From positions 1-39,388 of the IMG/VR virus record IMGVR_UViG_3300047652_000012: a stretch of 39,388 nt of DNA, one strand, 5' to 3'. Positions 14,159-22,974 of this stretch are shown one piece after another. Both the position numbers and the translations under genes were made by a program. The notes under the pieces were generated by a model. That model did no database searches. It was not told the origin of the DNA and saw only the letters and a list, made by a program, of their open reading frames with translations. Positions within the stretch are counted from its first letter, which is position 1; every line of letters begins with the position of its first letter. Source of the stretch: a virus.

Positions 14159-14261
14159 CATTTCGTCTCTTCGTCAAATCTGACGATCAAACAATCATCC
14201 ATATGCGCCTACGACGTGGAGACGAACCCTATCAACTAACACCTGCATTTTGAGGTGGAGC

Positions 14262-14621
14262 ATGAAACTGATGAATGACAGAGCAGATGTCGCGACACAC
14301 GGCGGGGCTTTGATCACGCTATTTTCTAGCCTGATAGGACTTTCGACGATGGAACTGGTTTATATCTTCATCGCGGTAACCGGCGCGATTATTTCATTGC
14401 TCGGCTATTTGGATAAACGGAAGACTGAAGCTCTTAATCGAAAATTAGCGCAAGAGCGCCTGACGTTCGATCAACAACGTACTGCCGCTATCGTTAATTT
14501 TTTGCAAGGTTCTCCAACCCATGATGTAAGCCAGACCGGTGAAGTCGTTCAAAAAGTCAACCGGATTTTGGTTGAAACGGAGCAGGCAGATAATGGCAAT
14601 GTCACCGCAACTGAGGAATAA
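14262..14621 (+). CDS. Holin with dual-start motif
   Basis: A 119-residue small membrane protein. Two hydrophobic segments (about 15-29 and 31-50) are followed by a charged tail (DKRKTEALNRKLAQER), as in class II holins. The start MKLMND carries two Met codons (14262 and 14271) separated by a Lys codon, the dual-start pattern of lambda S (MKM) and phage 21 S (MKSM), where the longer form is an inhibitor. GAGGTGG precedes it. The adjacent SAR-type endolysin suggests a pinholin system as in phage 21. It sets lysis timing in the inner membrane. Confidence 0.8.
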   Translation: MKLMNDRADVATHGGALITLFSSLIGLSTMELVYIFIAVTGAIISLLGYLDKRKTEALNRKLAQERLTFDQQRTAAIVNFLQGSPTHDVSQTGEVVQKVNRILVETEQADNGNVTATEE

Positions 14622-15090
14622 ACTTCTATCGGCGGCGGCCGGCGGCGCAATGGCGATCACGGTTGCCTACCTGCCTGGCCCTTATGGGGTGGAAGGGACT
14701 GAACATACACCTTATCGCGATGTGGCGGGTGTTTGGACCGTTTGCGACGGCCATACCGGCAAAGATATGATCCCTGGGAAATATTATTCCGATGAAGAAT
14801 GCGGAGCGTTGCTCGAACACGATTTAGCGCCGGTTAAAAAAGCGGTCGATTCCACGGTAAAAGTGGATATCGATAATTACACGCGCGCCGCGCTTTATTC
14901 ATTCGCGTTCAACGTTGGCATTACTGCGTATAAAAAATCATCGTTGTTGCGCCATCTTAATGCCGGCAATATCACTGAGGCATGCAACGACCTGCGCCAA
15001 TGGGTGAAGGTGAATGGCATAAGAAATAAGGGACTTGTCAACCGCCGCGAACTCGATCGCCAGCTTTGCTTTATGGGACAAACGACATGA
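14593..15090 (+). CDS. SAR endolysin (glycoside hydrolase 24 lysozyme)
   Basis: A 165-residue lysozyme of the R21/P1 Lyz type. The catalytic triad spacing Glu34-x8-Asp43-x5-Thr49 is intact. Residues 10-30 (Ala/Gly-rich LLSAAAGGAMAITVAYLPGP) form a weakly hydrophobic signal-arrest-release segment, so it is exported by Sec and held inactive until the membrane is depolarised. The start at 14593 has GGAG 10 bases upstream and lies inside the holin gene; the earlier in-frame ATG at 14539 is unlikely. It overlaps Rz by ATGA. It cuts peptidoglycan at lysis. Confidence 0.88.
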   Translation: MAMSPQLRNKLLSAAAGGAMAITVAYLPGPYGVEGTEHTPYRDVAGVWTVCDGHTGKDMIPGKYYSDEECGALLEHDLAPVKKAVDSTVKVDIDNYTRAALYSFAFNVGITAYKKSSLLRHLNAGNITEACNDLRQWVKVNGIRNKGLVNRRELDRQLCFMGQTT

Positions 15091-15617
15091 TCAATAAAGT
15101 GGCTGTCATTGTTACTGTTTTATTTGCGCTATTGATTGGCGTTCTGACCTGGGCGGCGTTTCATTATTACGGCAAAACCACGGCGTCCGATGTGACTATT
15201 TCGCAAATGCAGAGTGATACCGCTGAGCAATCCGCCGTTATCGCCAATCAATCTCTCGATTTCCAGAAATTTAATGACATTGCCGCCGCCGCTCTGCAAA
15301 ACGATAAGCAGAACGTCACAACCGTAGAGGTAAAACAAGTTGAATATCGCACCCTTCTTAAAAAAGAGCCGACTTGTGCTCTTAATGTTCCCGCTGATAT
15401 TGCTAACGGCCTGTACGACTACGCGAACCGTTTACGTGCCAGCGCCATCAACGCCGATCCCGGCGGAACTGACAGCACCAATTCTGGTCCCGCTGCCACC
15501 GGCACCCTGACGTATTGCCAAGCGGTTTTATGGATAACGCCGCTGCTGGCTGCTATTGAGACAGCTAATAACCATTTGACGAGCATCCGGCAAATCGAAG
15601 CCGAGAGGCAAAAATGA
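15087..15617 (+). CDS. Rz: Rz-like inner-membrane spanin
   Basis: A 176-residue protein with an N-terminal membrane anchor (residues 4-26, KVAVIVTVLFALLIGVLTWA) and a periplasmic helical domain (TISQMQSDTAEQSAVIANQS), the layout of i-spanins. The ATG overlaps the endolysin stop. The C-terminal part (LTYCQAVLWITPLLAAIETA, then ANNHLTSIRQIE) matches the Rz subfamily common in prophages. It would pair with the nested Rz1 lipoprotein and fuse inner and outer membranes in the last step of lysis. Confidence 0.82.
   Translation: MINKVAVIVTVLFALLIGVLTWAAFHYYGKTTASDVTISQMQSDTAEQSAVIANQSLDFQKFNDIAAAALQNDKQNVTTVEVKQVEYRTLLKKEPTCALNVPADIANGLYDYANRLRASAINADPGGTDSTNSGPAATGTLTYCQAVLWITPLLAAIETANNHLTSIRQIEAERQK
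15340..15510 (+). CDS. Rz1: Rz1-like outer-membrane lipoprotein spanin, nested in Rz
   Basis: A 56-codon gene lies in the +1 frame wholly inside Rz. A TTG start at 15340 has AGGT 9 bases upstream and gives MNIAPFLKKSRL, a hydrophobic stretch and the lipobox LTAC with Cys25. The mature part is short and proline-rich (VYVPAPSTPIPAEL to PLPPAP), just like known Rz1 proteins. GTG at 15376 and ATG at 15385 are alternative starts that would shorten the signal. It would be acylated, sorted to the outer membrane and bind Rz across the periplasm. Confidence 0.8.
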   Translation: MNIAPFLKKSRLVLLMFPLILLTACTTTRTVYVPAPSTPIPAELTAPILVPLPPAP

Positions 15618-15940
15618 AATTTTCTGATTATCCCAAACCATTAATCGAATGGCTTAGGAGCATTTATCTCAAACCAAAATCGGCCGCTATTTCCGTCGTG
15701 ATAGCACAACCAGAACCTGCCATGCCAGTCGCTGAGCTCATCAAACCCGTTTTATCAACACAGGAAGAATCAAAAATGTCTGCACCCATTTCCGATGTCA
15801 CTATTGTTAACCAACCTGCGCCCGACGCCGAATTGATATTGGCGAAGCTGAAGGCACTGATTGTTGCGGATGAGCATTATGTTGTTGAGGAAATTGAAAA
15901 ACTGATTGATGTCGCCAAGACTCTGGCTGCAAAAGTTTGA
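15614..15940 (+). CDS. Small protein at the end of the lysis cassette (unknown)
   Basis: A 108-residue protein whose ATG overlaps the Rz stop (ATGA), with GAGG upstream, so it is probably co-translated with the lysis genes. It has no signal peptide or lipobox. Residues 1-50 are Pro/Lys/Ile-rich; residues 65-105 (LILAKLKALIVADEHYVVEE) form an amphipathic helix pair. An internal ATG (MSAPISDV, residue 55) could make a shorter product. Not Rz1, and no family recognised. It ends just before a terminator. Confidence 0.6.
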   Translation: MKFSDYPKPLIEWLRSIYLKPKSAAISVVIAQPEPAMPVAELIKPVLSTQEESKMSAPISDVTIVNQPAPDAELILAKLKALIVADEHYVVEEIEKLIDVAKTLAAKV

Positions 15941-15976
15941 TTGGAATTTATTGCTAAAGAACTAGGCTCAAACAAC

Positions 15977-16020
15977 AAGTAGGGCGTCTATTTAAACGCT
16001 CTACTTAATCCTATTTTTTT
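15977..16020 (+). terminator. Terminator between lysis cassette and YfbU-like gene
   Basis: AAGTAGGGCGT (15977-15987) pairs with ACGCTCTACTT (15996-16006), an 11-bp stem with one G-T pair and an 8-base loop. A T-rich tail follows (seven Ts from about 16014). It lies between convergent genes; an A-rich left flank allows function in both directions. Confidence 0.7.
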
Positions 16021-16046
16021 CATTGCTATTGTTGTTAAGGTTTCTC

Positions 16047-16595
16047 TCATGAAGATTTTTTATGTGCTAGCATCACATCTTTTATTTCGCTGATGCTTAG
16101 ACTACGATTCGGCAGGATGTTTTCTCTGAGTGGTTTGAAAATAGCTAACATATTTTTGTATTTTTCAATCTTGGGCATATGCGAATTTAAGGAAATATCC
16201 CCAATATAATTGAATTGATCCATTTTTTTGAACATATCACAAATGCTGCCAAAATCTGTTTCATGATTTCCATCAAATCCGGGAAATTTGAAACTATGTT
16301 CGTCCCCGAAAGGTTCGGCTTCTTTTTTAAGCTGTTCTTTTTCTTGCTCTGTTAATAATTTATAGCTCGATTGCAATTGACCATACATATCGAGTACTTC
16401 CTGAACAAACATAACCTTATCTTCCGAGATAGGCTCATTATTTGTAAATTGATATCTAGATTTTATGGCCCAGTGATTGCCAGTTAGTATGGCTTGACTT
16501 ATAAAGTCTGGGTCAAATTCGTCCTTTATTTTCAGAGCTTTATAAATATCACATAACATAAGCAATTTAAGCTGTTCGAACATTGAAATTCCCAT
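16047..16595 (-). CDS. YfbU-like moron
   Basis: A 182-residue protein on the opposite strand to all late genes. It resembles the YfbU family: KVMFVQEVLDMYGQLQSSY, FPGFDGNHETDF, LNSHMPKIEKYKNMLAIFK and LSISEIKDVML follow the order of conserved blocks in host YfbU. The role of YfbU is poorly known; it has been reported as linked to cell death or stress. GGAG lies 5 bases before the ATG at 16595. The gene is more A+T-rich than its neighbours and is bracketed by its own terminator, so it is probably a lysogen-expressed moron. The family call rests on recalled motif order. Confidence 0.7.
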   Translation of the reverse strand: MGISMFEQLKLLMLCDIYKALKIKDEFDPDFISQAILTGNHWAIKSRYQFTNNEPISEDKVMFVQEVLDMYGQLQSSYKLLTEQEKEQLKKEAEPFGDEHSFKFPGFDGNHETDFGSICDMFKKMDQFNYIGDISLNSHMPKIEKYKNMLAIFKPLRENILPNRSLSISEIKDVMLAHKKSS

Positions 16596-16696
16596 GGTCT
16601 CTCCGATGATGACAGAAAATATATTGTTAACTTATCACTGCGAATATTACAGAAGTTGGCCTGACATCAAAATTTTAACAAAGATATGGTGAACAA

Positions 16697-17047
16697 ATGC
16701 CCGTTGCTATCCCGCGTGCCTGTCGTTCTGCCGGTTGCCGCAATACGACAACCGATCGCTCAGGCTACTGTGAGACGCACCGCAATTCCAACTGGGAAAA
16801 CCACCAGCAAGGCAAGAGCCGACACGAACGGGGTTATGGCCGCCTGTGGGATTCGATTCGTCCTCGCATACTGAAACGCGACAAACATCTTTGCCAAGAA
16901 TGCTTGCGTCACGGTCTAGTCACACCAGCAACCACAGTGGACCACATTACACCGAAAGCACACGGCGGCACCGATGTAGACGGCAACCTCGAAAGCCTGT
17001 GCTGGCCATGCCATCGCAGCAAGACGGCGACTGAACGCCTGCGCTGA
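16697..17047 (+). CDS. HNH endonuclease (packaging-associated)
   Basis: A 116-residue HNH nuclease. Cys pairs (CRSAGC near the start, then CQECL and CWPCH) surround the core VDHITPKAHGGTDVDGNLES (His, Asn and final His). Small HNH proteins of this kind lie just before terS in HK97-type cos phages and are needed together with terminase for cos cleavage and DNA packaging. GGTGA lies 6 bases before the ATG. Next come the likely cos region and terS. Confidence 0.88.
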   Translation: MPVAIPRACRSAGCRNTTTDRSGYCETHRNSNWENHQQGKSRHERGYGRLWDSIRPRILKRDKHLCQECLRHGLVTPATTVDHITPKAHGGTDVDGNLESLCWPCHRSKTATERLR

Positions 17048-17350
17048 CAATCGGCCGCGTAGTGGTTGGGGTCTGGTTTTCATCATGCAAATGCCGATTG
17101 ACCACCCCTGAGCAAAAAACAGTCGATGTGGGCGGCCTGGTTGGCATCAACGTTGCCGCAGACAGCCGAAAAGGGCGTCAAATGAGAATAAATATCAATC
17201 AGCCGTCGTTGAGAGCCGCTCGCGGCCAGGCCGGGAGGGCGGGTGCAATCTTCACCCCTCTCGCGACGCGGGACCGCCGCCTTGGGCCTATTTTTACGCG
17301 CCCGAAATAAGGAATTTTTTTTCGACATTTTTTAACATTTGGAGTGAGGC
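17048..17350 (+). other. Non-coding gap before terminase; probable cos region
   Basis: These 303 bases have no credible gene. GC-rich sequence at 17235-17285 (HEX-like runs such as CTCGCGACGCGGGACCGCCG) is followed by a T-rich stretch at 17308-17340 and a GGAG ribosome site. In HNH-terS-terL phages the cohesive-end site lies here. The exact cut cannot be read without a mature phage end or a homologous cos. Confidence 0.35.
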
Positions 17351-17806
17351 ATGGGAACGTCGGTGCGGGCGGCTGGCGGCGGCCGAAAAAGCAATTCGAC
17401 GGCCAAAAATAAAAGCAGTTTGACGCGGATCGCGCCACCGGATGAGTTGTTAAGTGATACCGCGATCAAAATCTGGAAAACCCAAAGCAAAATTTTAATC
17501 GAGCGGGGGACATTCGAACTTGAGGATGCGCCATTGCTGCTGGCTTACTGCAATTCGTTTCACCTGATGATCGTGGCGGAAAAAGTGATCACCAATCTAG
17601 CCAAGACTGATAAAGAAAATATGGGCCTGGCAGATCTTGGCGGTACCGGTGGTTTGAAAAAGCATCCCGCCATAGCCGTTCGTAATGACTGTGTTTCACA
17701 ACTGGCGCGCTTGGGTTCGTTACTCGGCCTAGATCCGCTGAGCCGGATACGCATGATCGGCGGCGGAAACGATGACGACAATGAGAACGAATTCGATGAG
17801 TTCTAA
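17351..17806 (+). CDS. Terminase small subunit (P27 family)
   Basis: A 151-residue protein with a basic N-terminus ([16 protein letters not shown]), then P27-type blocks: [56 protein letters not shown] and [10 protein letters not shown]. The C-terminus is acidic ([11 protein letters not shown]). The small subunit recognises phage DNA at cos and recruits the large subunit. It is followed 2 bases later by the large subunit gene. GGAGTGAGG precedes the ATG. Confidence 0.9.
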   Translation: MGTSVRAAGGGRKSNSTAKNKSSLTRIAPPDELLSDTAIKIWKTQSKILIERGTFELEDAPLLLAYCNSFHLMIVAEKVITNLAKTDKENMGLADLGGTGGLKKHPAIAVRNDCVSQLARLGSLLGLDPLSRIRMIGGGNDDDNENEFDEF

Positions 17807-17808
17807 CC

Positions 17809-19530
17809 ATGGCATCTTACCCGAACGTGAACGCCGCCCAGCAATACGCTCGGGAGGTGATTAACGGGAAAATTCCCGCCTGTAAATATGTGAAAGCCGC
17901 TTGCCAGCGCCACTTTGATGATCTGGAAAAATCCAAAGATAAAGCCTGGCCATACCGGTTCGACAAAGACAAAGCCGAGCGGGCCTGCCGGTTTTTACAA
18001 AAACTGCCGCACATCAACGGCAAGTGGGCCAAACAAAAATTACTGATTGTGCTGGAGCCCTGGCAGCAGTTCATCTTCTCAATGGTGTTTGGCTGGGTTA
18101 AGAAAAAGAACAAGATGCGCCGGTTTCGTGAAGCGTATACCGAGGTTCCCCGGAAAAACGGCAAGTCGTTATTTGCCGCCGGCGTCGGGACATTTATGTT
18201 TTGCGCCGACGATGAGTACGGCGCCGAAGTGTATTGCGGCGCCACAACGGAGCGCCAGGCGTGGAAAGTTTTTAAACCCGCCTTGATGATGGCCCAGAAG
18301 CTGCCCAACCTGCGCAAGCGGTTTCAGGTAAAGCCCTGGGCGAAAAAGATGACTCGTCCGGATGGCTCGGTGTTTGAGCCTATCATCGGCGACCCCGGCG
18401 ATGGTGACTCGCCGTCTTGCGCCCTGATTGACGAATATCACGAACATCCTACGGACACACTCTATACCACGATGACCACCGGGATGGGTGCCCGCGCTCA
18501 GCCGTTGGCCTGGATCATTACCACCGCGGGTTTCACCTTGGACTGCCCTTGCTACGAAAAGCGCCGGCAGGTGACCGAAATGCTCGACAATATCCTGCCC
18601 AATGAGGAATTGTTCGGCATTATCTACACACTGGACGAAGGTGACGACTGGACCCAGCCCGAGGCGCTGGCGAAAGCCAACCCGAATATGGGGGTGTCGG
18701 TCGATGAAGATTATTTGCGGGCGCAGCAACAACTGGCCATCAGCGTTCCGTCGCAAACCAACAAAATAAAAACCAAGCATTTCAATTTATGGGTGTCGGC
18801 TAAATCCGCTTATTTCAATCTGGAAAAATGGAAGGCCTGCGCTGATCCGACGTTGAAGCTTGAGGATTTTAACGGTGAAGAATGTCATGTCGGTATAGAC
18901 CTGGCGTCAAAGCTCGATTTGAACTGTGCTTGCCCGTTATTTACCCGAATTATTGACGGTAAAACCCATTATTTTTGCGTCGCCCCGGCATTTTGGGTAC
19001 CGGAAGATACGATATTTTCGACCGATCCCGCCATAAAACGTACCGCTGAACGTTATTCGCGGTTCGTTAATATGGGAAAACTTATCGCCACCGATGGCGC
19101 TGAGGTCGATAACCGACAGATATTCGAGCATATCGTCGGGCTGAATCAACAGGTGAAGGTCATAAGCTGCCCCATTGACCCCCATGGCGCCACCAGTATT
19201 TCACATTCCCTGGCGGATGAGGGGCTGGAGCCCATCACCATTATCCAGAATTACACCAATATGAGTTCCCCCATGATGGAGCTTGAGGCCGCTATTGCCT
19301 CGGGCCGGTTTCATCATGACGGTAACCCGATTATGACCTGGTGTATCAGCAATGTGGTCGGCAAACATATTCCCGGCAGTGATGACAAAGTCCGCCCGAC
19401 CAAAGAAGGGAATGAAAATAAAATTGATGGTGCGGTGGCGCTGATTATGTCCATTAGCCGGGCAATGCTGCCTGATATGCGGCCGGATATTTCCGGCTTT
19501 TTAAATGATCCAATCATGGTGGGAATCTAA
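17809..19530 (+). CDS. Terminase large subunit (HK97-type)
   Basis: A 573-residue packaging motor. The ATPase domain has a Walker A-like loop at 113-120 (VPRKNGKS) and a Walker B with catalytic Glu near 203-209 (ALIDEYHEH). The C-terminal nuclease domain has acidic positions in [12 protein letters not shown] and [13 protein letters not shown], and a late Asp in [12 protein letters not shown]. It cuts concatemers at cos and pumps DNA into the prohead. Length matches the Terminase_1 family. Its TAATG overlap with the portal gene suggests coupling. Confidence 0.95.
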   Translation: MASYPNVNAAQQYAREVINGKIPACKYVKAACQRHFDDLEKSKDKAWPYRFDKDKAERACRFLQKLPHINGKWAKQKLLIVLEPWQQFIFSMVFGWVKKKNKMRRFREAYTEVPRKNGKSLFAAGVGTFMFCADDEYGAEVYCGATTERQAWKVFKPALMMAQKLPNLRKRFQVKPWAKKMTRPDGSVFEPIIGDPGDGDSPSCALIDEYHEHPTDTLYTTMTTGMGARAQPLAWIITTAGFTLDCPCYEKRRQVTEMLDNILPNEELFGIIYTLDEGDDWTQPEALAKANPNMGVSVDEDYLRAQQQLAISVPSQTNKIKTKHFNLWVSAKSAYFNLEKWKACADPTLKLEDFNGEECHVGIDLASKLDLNCACPLFTRIIDGKTHYFCVAPAFWVPEDTIFSTDPAIKRTAERYSRFVNMGKLIATDGAEVDNRQIFEHIVGLNQQVKVISCPIDPHGATSISHSLADEGLEPITIIQNYTNMSSPMMELEAAIASGRFHHDGNPIMTWCISNVVGKHIPGSDDKVRPTKEGNENKIDGAVALIMSISRAMLPDMRPDISGFLNDPIMVGI

Positions 19531-20834
19531 TGGCACGAAACAAAAAACCGGGCCGTGTGAAGTCCGCGCTGCTTAATTGGCTGGGTGTGCCGTTAAGCCT
19601 CACAACCGGCACCTTCTGGCAGGAATGGATCGGCACGAGTAGCAGCGGGCAGGTCGTCACCGCTGAAAAGGCCATGAGGCTGTCAGCGGTCTGGGCCTGC
19701 GTGCGGTTGTTAAGTGAATCGACTTCAACGTTGCCACTGAAAGTTTACCGCCGCCAGCCTGATGGCTCCCGGCAACTGGCGCAAGATCTGCCCGTCTTTC
19801 AAGTATTGTGTCGCCGGCCAAATCTGGAAATGACGCCGTCGCGTTTTATGTTGCTGCTGGTGGCCTGCATTTGCCTGCGAGGAAACGCTTTTGTCGAAAA
19901 ATTAATGATCGGCTCTAAGCTGGTGGCGCTCATGCCATTGTTGCCACAAAACATGGTTGTTAAAAGGCTCGACAGTGGCGCGCTGGAATACACCTATACA
20001 GACAGGGCGGGCAAGCGGGTTATTCCGCTCAATCGAATGATGCACATTCGTGGGTTTGGACTGGATGGCGTCTGCGGCATGATCCCCATGTCAACAGGTC
20101 GTAATGTGATGGGCGCCGCGATGTCCGTAGAGGAATCCGCCGCCAAAATCTTCGAAAATGGCATTCAAAATTCTGGATTTGTCAGTTCAAAAACTTCATT
20201 AGATAAAGACCAACGAGCGCGGCTTAAGGAAAATTTAAACAGATTCATCGGCTCTAAAAACGCCGGGAAGGTCATGGTGCTGGAAGGCGAGATGACCTAC
20301 CAGGGCGTGACGATGAACCCGGAAGCGGCGCAGATGTTGGAAAGCCGCGCCTTCAGCATTGAAGAGATCTGCCGTTGGTTCCGGGTACCGCCGTTTATGG
20401 TGGGCCATGTCACAAAACAAAGTAGTTGGGCGTCCAGTGTTGAGGGTATGAATCAGTTATTTCTGACTAATACACTGCGCCCTATGCTGGTCAATATTGA
20501 ACAGGAAATCTCACGCTGTCTCATGGATGGCGACGATGATTTGTTTGCCGAGTTTTCAGTTGAAGGCTTGTTGCGAGCCGACAGTGCAGGCCGGGCGGCG
20601 TATTACACCACGGCGCTGCAAAATGGCTGGATGAGTCGCAACGATGTCCGGCGCTTGGAAAATATGCCGCCTATCCCCGGCGGTGATATTTATACCGTCC
20701 AGCTCAATCTGGTTCCCTTGGAAGACTTGAGGGAAAACAATAAGGCGGCGCAAGCCAAAGCCCTCTTAGAACTTCACAATTTTGTTTTCCCTGACCTCCC
20801 TTATGAACAATCCCCGCTAAAAAAAGCGGCTTAG
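19530..20834 (+). CDS. Portal protein (HK97 family)
   Basis: A 434-residue portal. Typical blocks are AVWACVRLLSESTSTLPLKV, the stretch ending in FMLLLVACICLRGNAF, ENGIQNSGFVSS and FSIEEICRWFRVPPFMVGHV. It forms the ring through which DNA enters and leaves the capsid, and it docks terminase, then the head completion proteins. The start overlaps the terminase stop by one base. The C-terminus is slightly variable, as usual. Confidence 0.95.
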   Translation: MARNKKPGRVKSALLNWLGVPLSLTTGTFWQEWIGTSSSGQVVTAEKAMRLSAVWACVRLLSESTSTLPLKVYRRQPDGSRQLAQDLPVFQVLCRRPNLEMTPSRFMLLLVACICLRGNAFVEKLMIGSKLVALMPLLPQNMVVKRLDSGALEYTYTDRAGKRVIPLNRMMHIRGFGLDGVCGMIPMSTGRNVMGAAMSVEESAAKIFENGIQNSGFVSSKTSLDKDQRARLKENLNRFIGSKNAGKVMVLEGEMTYQGVTMNPEAAQMLESRAFSIEEICRWFRVPPFMVGHVTKQSSWASSVEGMNQLFLTNTLRPMLVNIEQEISRCLMDGDDDLFAEFSVEGLLRADSAGRAAYYTTALQNGWMSRNDVRRLENMPPIPGGDIYTVQLNLVPLEDLRENNKAAQAKALLELHNFVFPDLPYEQSPLKKAA

Positions 20835-20844
20835 GAGCAACCCT

Positions 20845-21699
20845 ATGTCTATCAGAAGCCTTCCGGCTGCGCCGGCGGGACGCCCTTGCGCGCGCGTTAC
20901 CTGTGAATTGTTGCCGGGTGCGATGGAACGCTGGAATGGCGGGATCAAAGCCGCAGCCAGCACGGAAAACACCATCACTATTTTTGATGTGATTGGCGCT
21001 GACTTCTGGGGTGAAGGGGTGACCGCTAACCGCATATCCGGCGCGTTGTACTCGCTGGACGGAGAGGACGTTACGGTCAATATCAATTCCCCTGGCGGCG
21101 ATATGTTCGAGGGGTTGGCGATTTATAACCTGCTGCGGCAATACAGCGGCAAGGTCACGGTAAAAGTGCTGGGTCTGGCGGCTTCCGCCGCGTCGATCAT
21201 TGCCATGGCGGGCGATGAGGTGCAAGTCGGCCGAGGGGCGTTTTTGATGATCCATAACTGCTGGGTGGCGGTGATGGGCAATCGCAACGACCTGATCCAG
21301 ACCGCGCAGGATATGGCGCCCTTTGATCAGGCGATGGCGGATATCTACGCCGCCCGCAGCGGCCAATCCGGTGATGACATTGCCGCCATGATGGACAACG
21401 AAACCTATATTTCCGGCAGCGACGCGGTGGACAAAGGTTTTGCCGATCGCCTGCTGCCCGCTGATGAAGTCCAAGACGGCGATGACAATCCCGCCGCCGC
21501 ATTAAGGAAGCTCGATGCGCTGCTGGCCAAGGCCAATACGCCGCGCTCCGAACGACGAAAATTATTGAAAGCTTTAACGGGTTACACGCCGGGCGCTGTA
21601 ACCGACCCTGCCGGTACGCCGAGCGCTACCATCATTGATAAAGAATCTGTAGCCAGTCTGGAAGCCGCGTTTAATGGGCTGAAAGCGGCTTGCCAATAA
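20845..21699 (+). CDS. ClpP-like prohead protease
   Basis: A 284-residue S14-type protease. SPGGDMFEGLAIYNLL leads to Ser114 in GLAAS and His137 in MIHN, the catalytic pair of ClpP-like enzymes. The first 45 residues and the Ala-rich C-terminal 80 are phage-specific extensions. It matures the capsid, cutting off the N-terminal scaffold region of the major capsid protein during assembly. GGAG precedes the ATG. It lies between portal and capsid genes as in HK97-like phages. Confidence 0.92.
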   Translation: MSIRSLPAAPAGRPCARVTCELLPGAMERWNGGIKAAASTENTITIFDVIGADFWGEGVTANRISGALYSLDGEDVTVNINSPGGDMFEGLAIYNLLRQYSGKVTVKVLGLAASAASIIAMAGDEVQVGRGAFLMIHNCWVAVMGNRNDLIQTAQDMAPFDQAMADIYAARSGQSGDDIAAMMDNETYISGSDAVDKGFADRLLPADEVQDGDDNPAAALRKLDALLAKANTPRSERRKLLKALTGYTPGAVTDPAGTPSATIIDKESVASLEAAFNGLKAACQ

Positions 21700-21711
21700 A
21701 TTGGAGTCACT

Positions 21712-22923
21712 ATGTCTGATGTAAATGAATTATTGAAAAAAGTCTCGGCGCAAATCGAAGAAACCAACGGTAAGTTCAGCACCCTGGCGGAAAATGCCTT
21801 GAAAGAAGCGCAAAAGGCCACTGGTTTGTCGGCTGAGACAAAAGAGTCGGTCGATAAAATGGCGACCGAGTTAAACGCCATGCGCGAGGCTGAAAAAACC
21901 CTCAAGGCTTCTTTGGGCGAACTGGAACAACACGTGGCGCAAATGCCGCTGGCCAATGCCAAAACCGTGATCGAAACGGTCGGCATGCAGGTCGTTTCAT
22001 CCGAAGCGTTGAAAACGTTTGCCTCAGGTATCGAAGGCGGTAAACGCCTTAGCATTCCGGTCAGCGCTTCGTTGCTGTCCACTGACGTCCCCGGAAATAT
22101 CGTGGCGCCGGATCGTCAGCCCGGCATTTTGGAACGCCTCAAACAACGGTTGTTTATCCGTGACCTGATTGCGCCGGGCCACACGAGTTCGAGCACCGTT
22201 TATTGGATACAGCAAACCGGCTTTACCAATAACGCGGCAGTGGTGGCGGAAAATACGACCAAGCCCTACAGCGATATCCAGTTTGCGGAAAAATATTCAC
22301 CGGTGCGCACCATTGCCCATATGTTCAAGGCGTCCAAACAGATCCTGGATGACTTCACGCAGTTGCAATCCGTGGTCAACAACGAGATGAACTACGGGCT
22401 GAAGTATGTCGAAGAGCAGGAAATTTTGTTCGGCGACGGCACTGGCGCGCATCTTGACGGCATCGTCCCCCAGGCAACGCCCTACGCGGCTAAATTTGCT
22501 GTGGCACAACAAAACGGCATCGATGACTTACGCCTGGCGATGCTGCAGGTGCAATTGGCGCGGGTTATCTGTTCCGGTCATGTGTTGAATTTCATCGACT
22601 GGGCCAAGGTTGAATTACTCAAGGACACCCTGGGACGGTATGTTCTGTCAAACCCCTCCAGCCTGACGGTACCCACCTTGTGGGGTATGCCGGTTGTGAC
22701 GACCGAAGCGGCGGCGTTTCAGGGCAAATTCTTGTGCGGCGCGTTCAATATGGCGGCGCAGATATTTGACCGTGAAGAAGCCAATATCGTGATCAGTACC
22801 GAGAACGCCGACGATTTCGAGAAGAACATGATCTCGATTCGTGGCGAAGAGCGCCTGGCGTTGACGGTGACCCGCCCGGAAGGCTTTATCTACGGTACCT
22901 TTACGCCGCCGGCTGCCAGTTAA
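21712..22923 (+). CDS. Major capsid protein (HK97 fold)
   Basis: A 403-residue capsid protein. Residues 1-100 form a charged coiled coil (the delta-like scaffold part), probably removed by the upstream protease near 100-120. The mature HK97-fold part has LFIRDLIAPGHTSSSTVYWI, then the stretch from SPVRTIAHMFKASKQILDD and the terminal stretch ending RPEGFIYGTF. GGAGT precedes the ATG. A terminator follows 14 bases after its stop, probably lowering expression of the next genes relative to capsid. Confidence 0.95.
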   Translation: MSDVNELLKKVSAQIEETNGKFSTLAENALKEAQKATGLSAETKESVDKMATELNAMREAEKTLKASLGELEQHVAQMPLANAKTVIETVGMQVVSSEALKTFASGIEGGKRLSIPVSASLLSTDVPGNIVAPDRQPGILERLKQRLFIRDLIAPGHTSSSTVYWIQQTGFTNNAAVVAENTTKPYSDIQFAEKYSPVRTIAHMFKASKQILDDFTQLQSVVNNEMNYGLKYVEEQEILFGDGTGAHLDGIVPQATPYAAKFAVAQQNGIDDLRLAMLQVQLARVICSGHVLNFIDWAKVELLKDTLGRYVLSNPSSLTVPTLWGMPVVTTEAAAFQGKFLCGAFNMAAQIFDREEANIVISTENADDFEKNMISIRGEERLALTVTRPEGFIYGTFTPPAAS

Positions 22924-22937
22924 TCCATCCTCTCTCT

Positions 22938-22961
22938 AGCAGCCTCCGGGCTGCTTTTTTT
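22938..22961 (+). terminator. Terminator after the capsid gene
   Basis: AGCAGCC pairs perfectly with GGCTGCT across a 4-base loop, followed by a run of Ts. It is inside the late operon and can act as a partial stop that keeps capsid mRNA more abundant than connector and tail mRNA. Confidence 0.75.
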
Positions 22962-22974
22962 ACGGGATAACATC

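Noticed and set aside
18169-21474. Long open frames antisense to terminase, portal and protease genes (for example 18169-18780 and 20704-21474)
   Set aside because: They lie fully opposite well-recognised structural genes, lack start signals and have Arg/Ser/His-rich composition typical of shadow frames.
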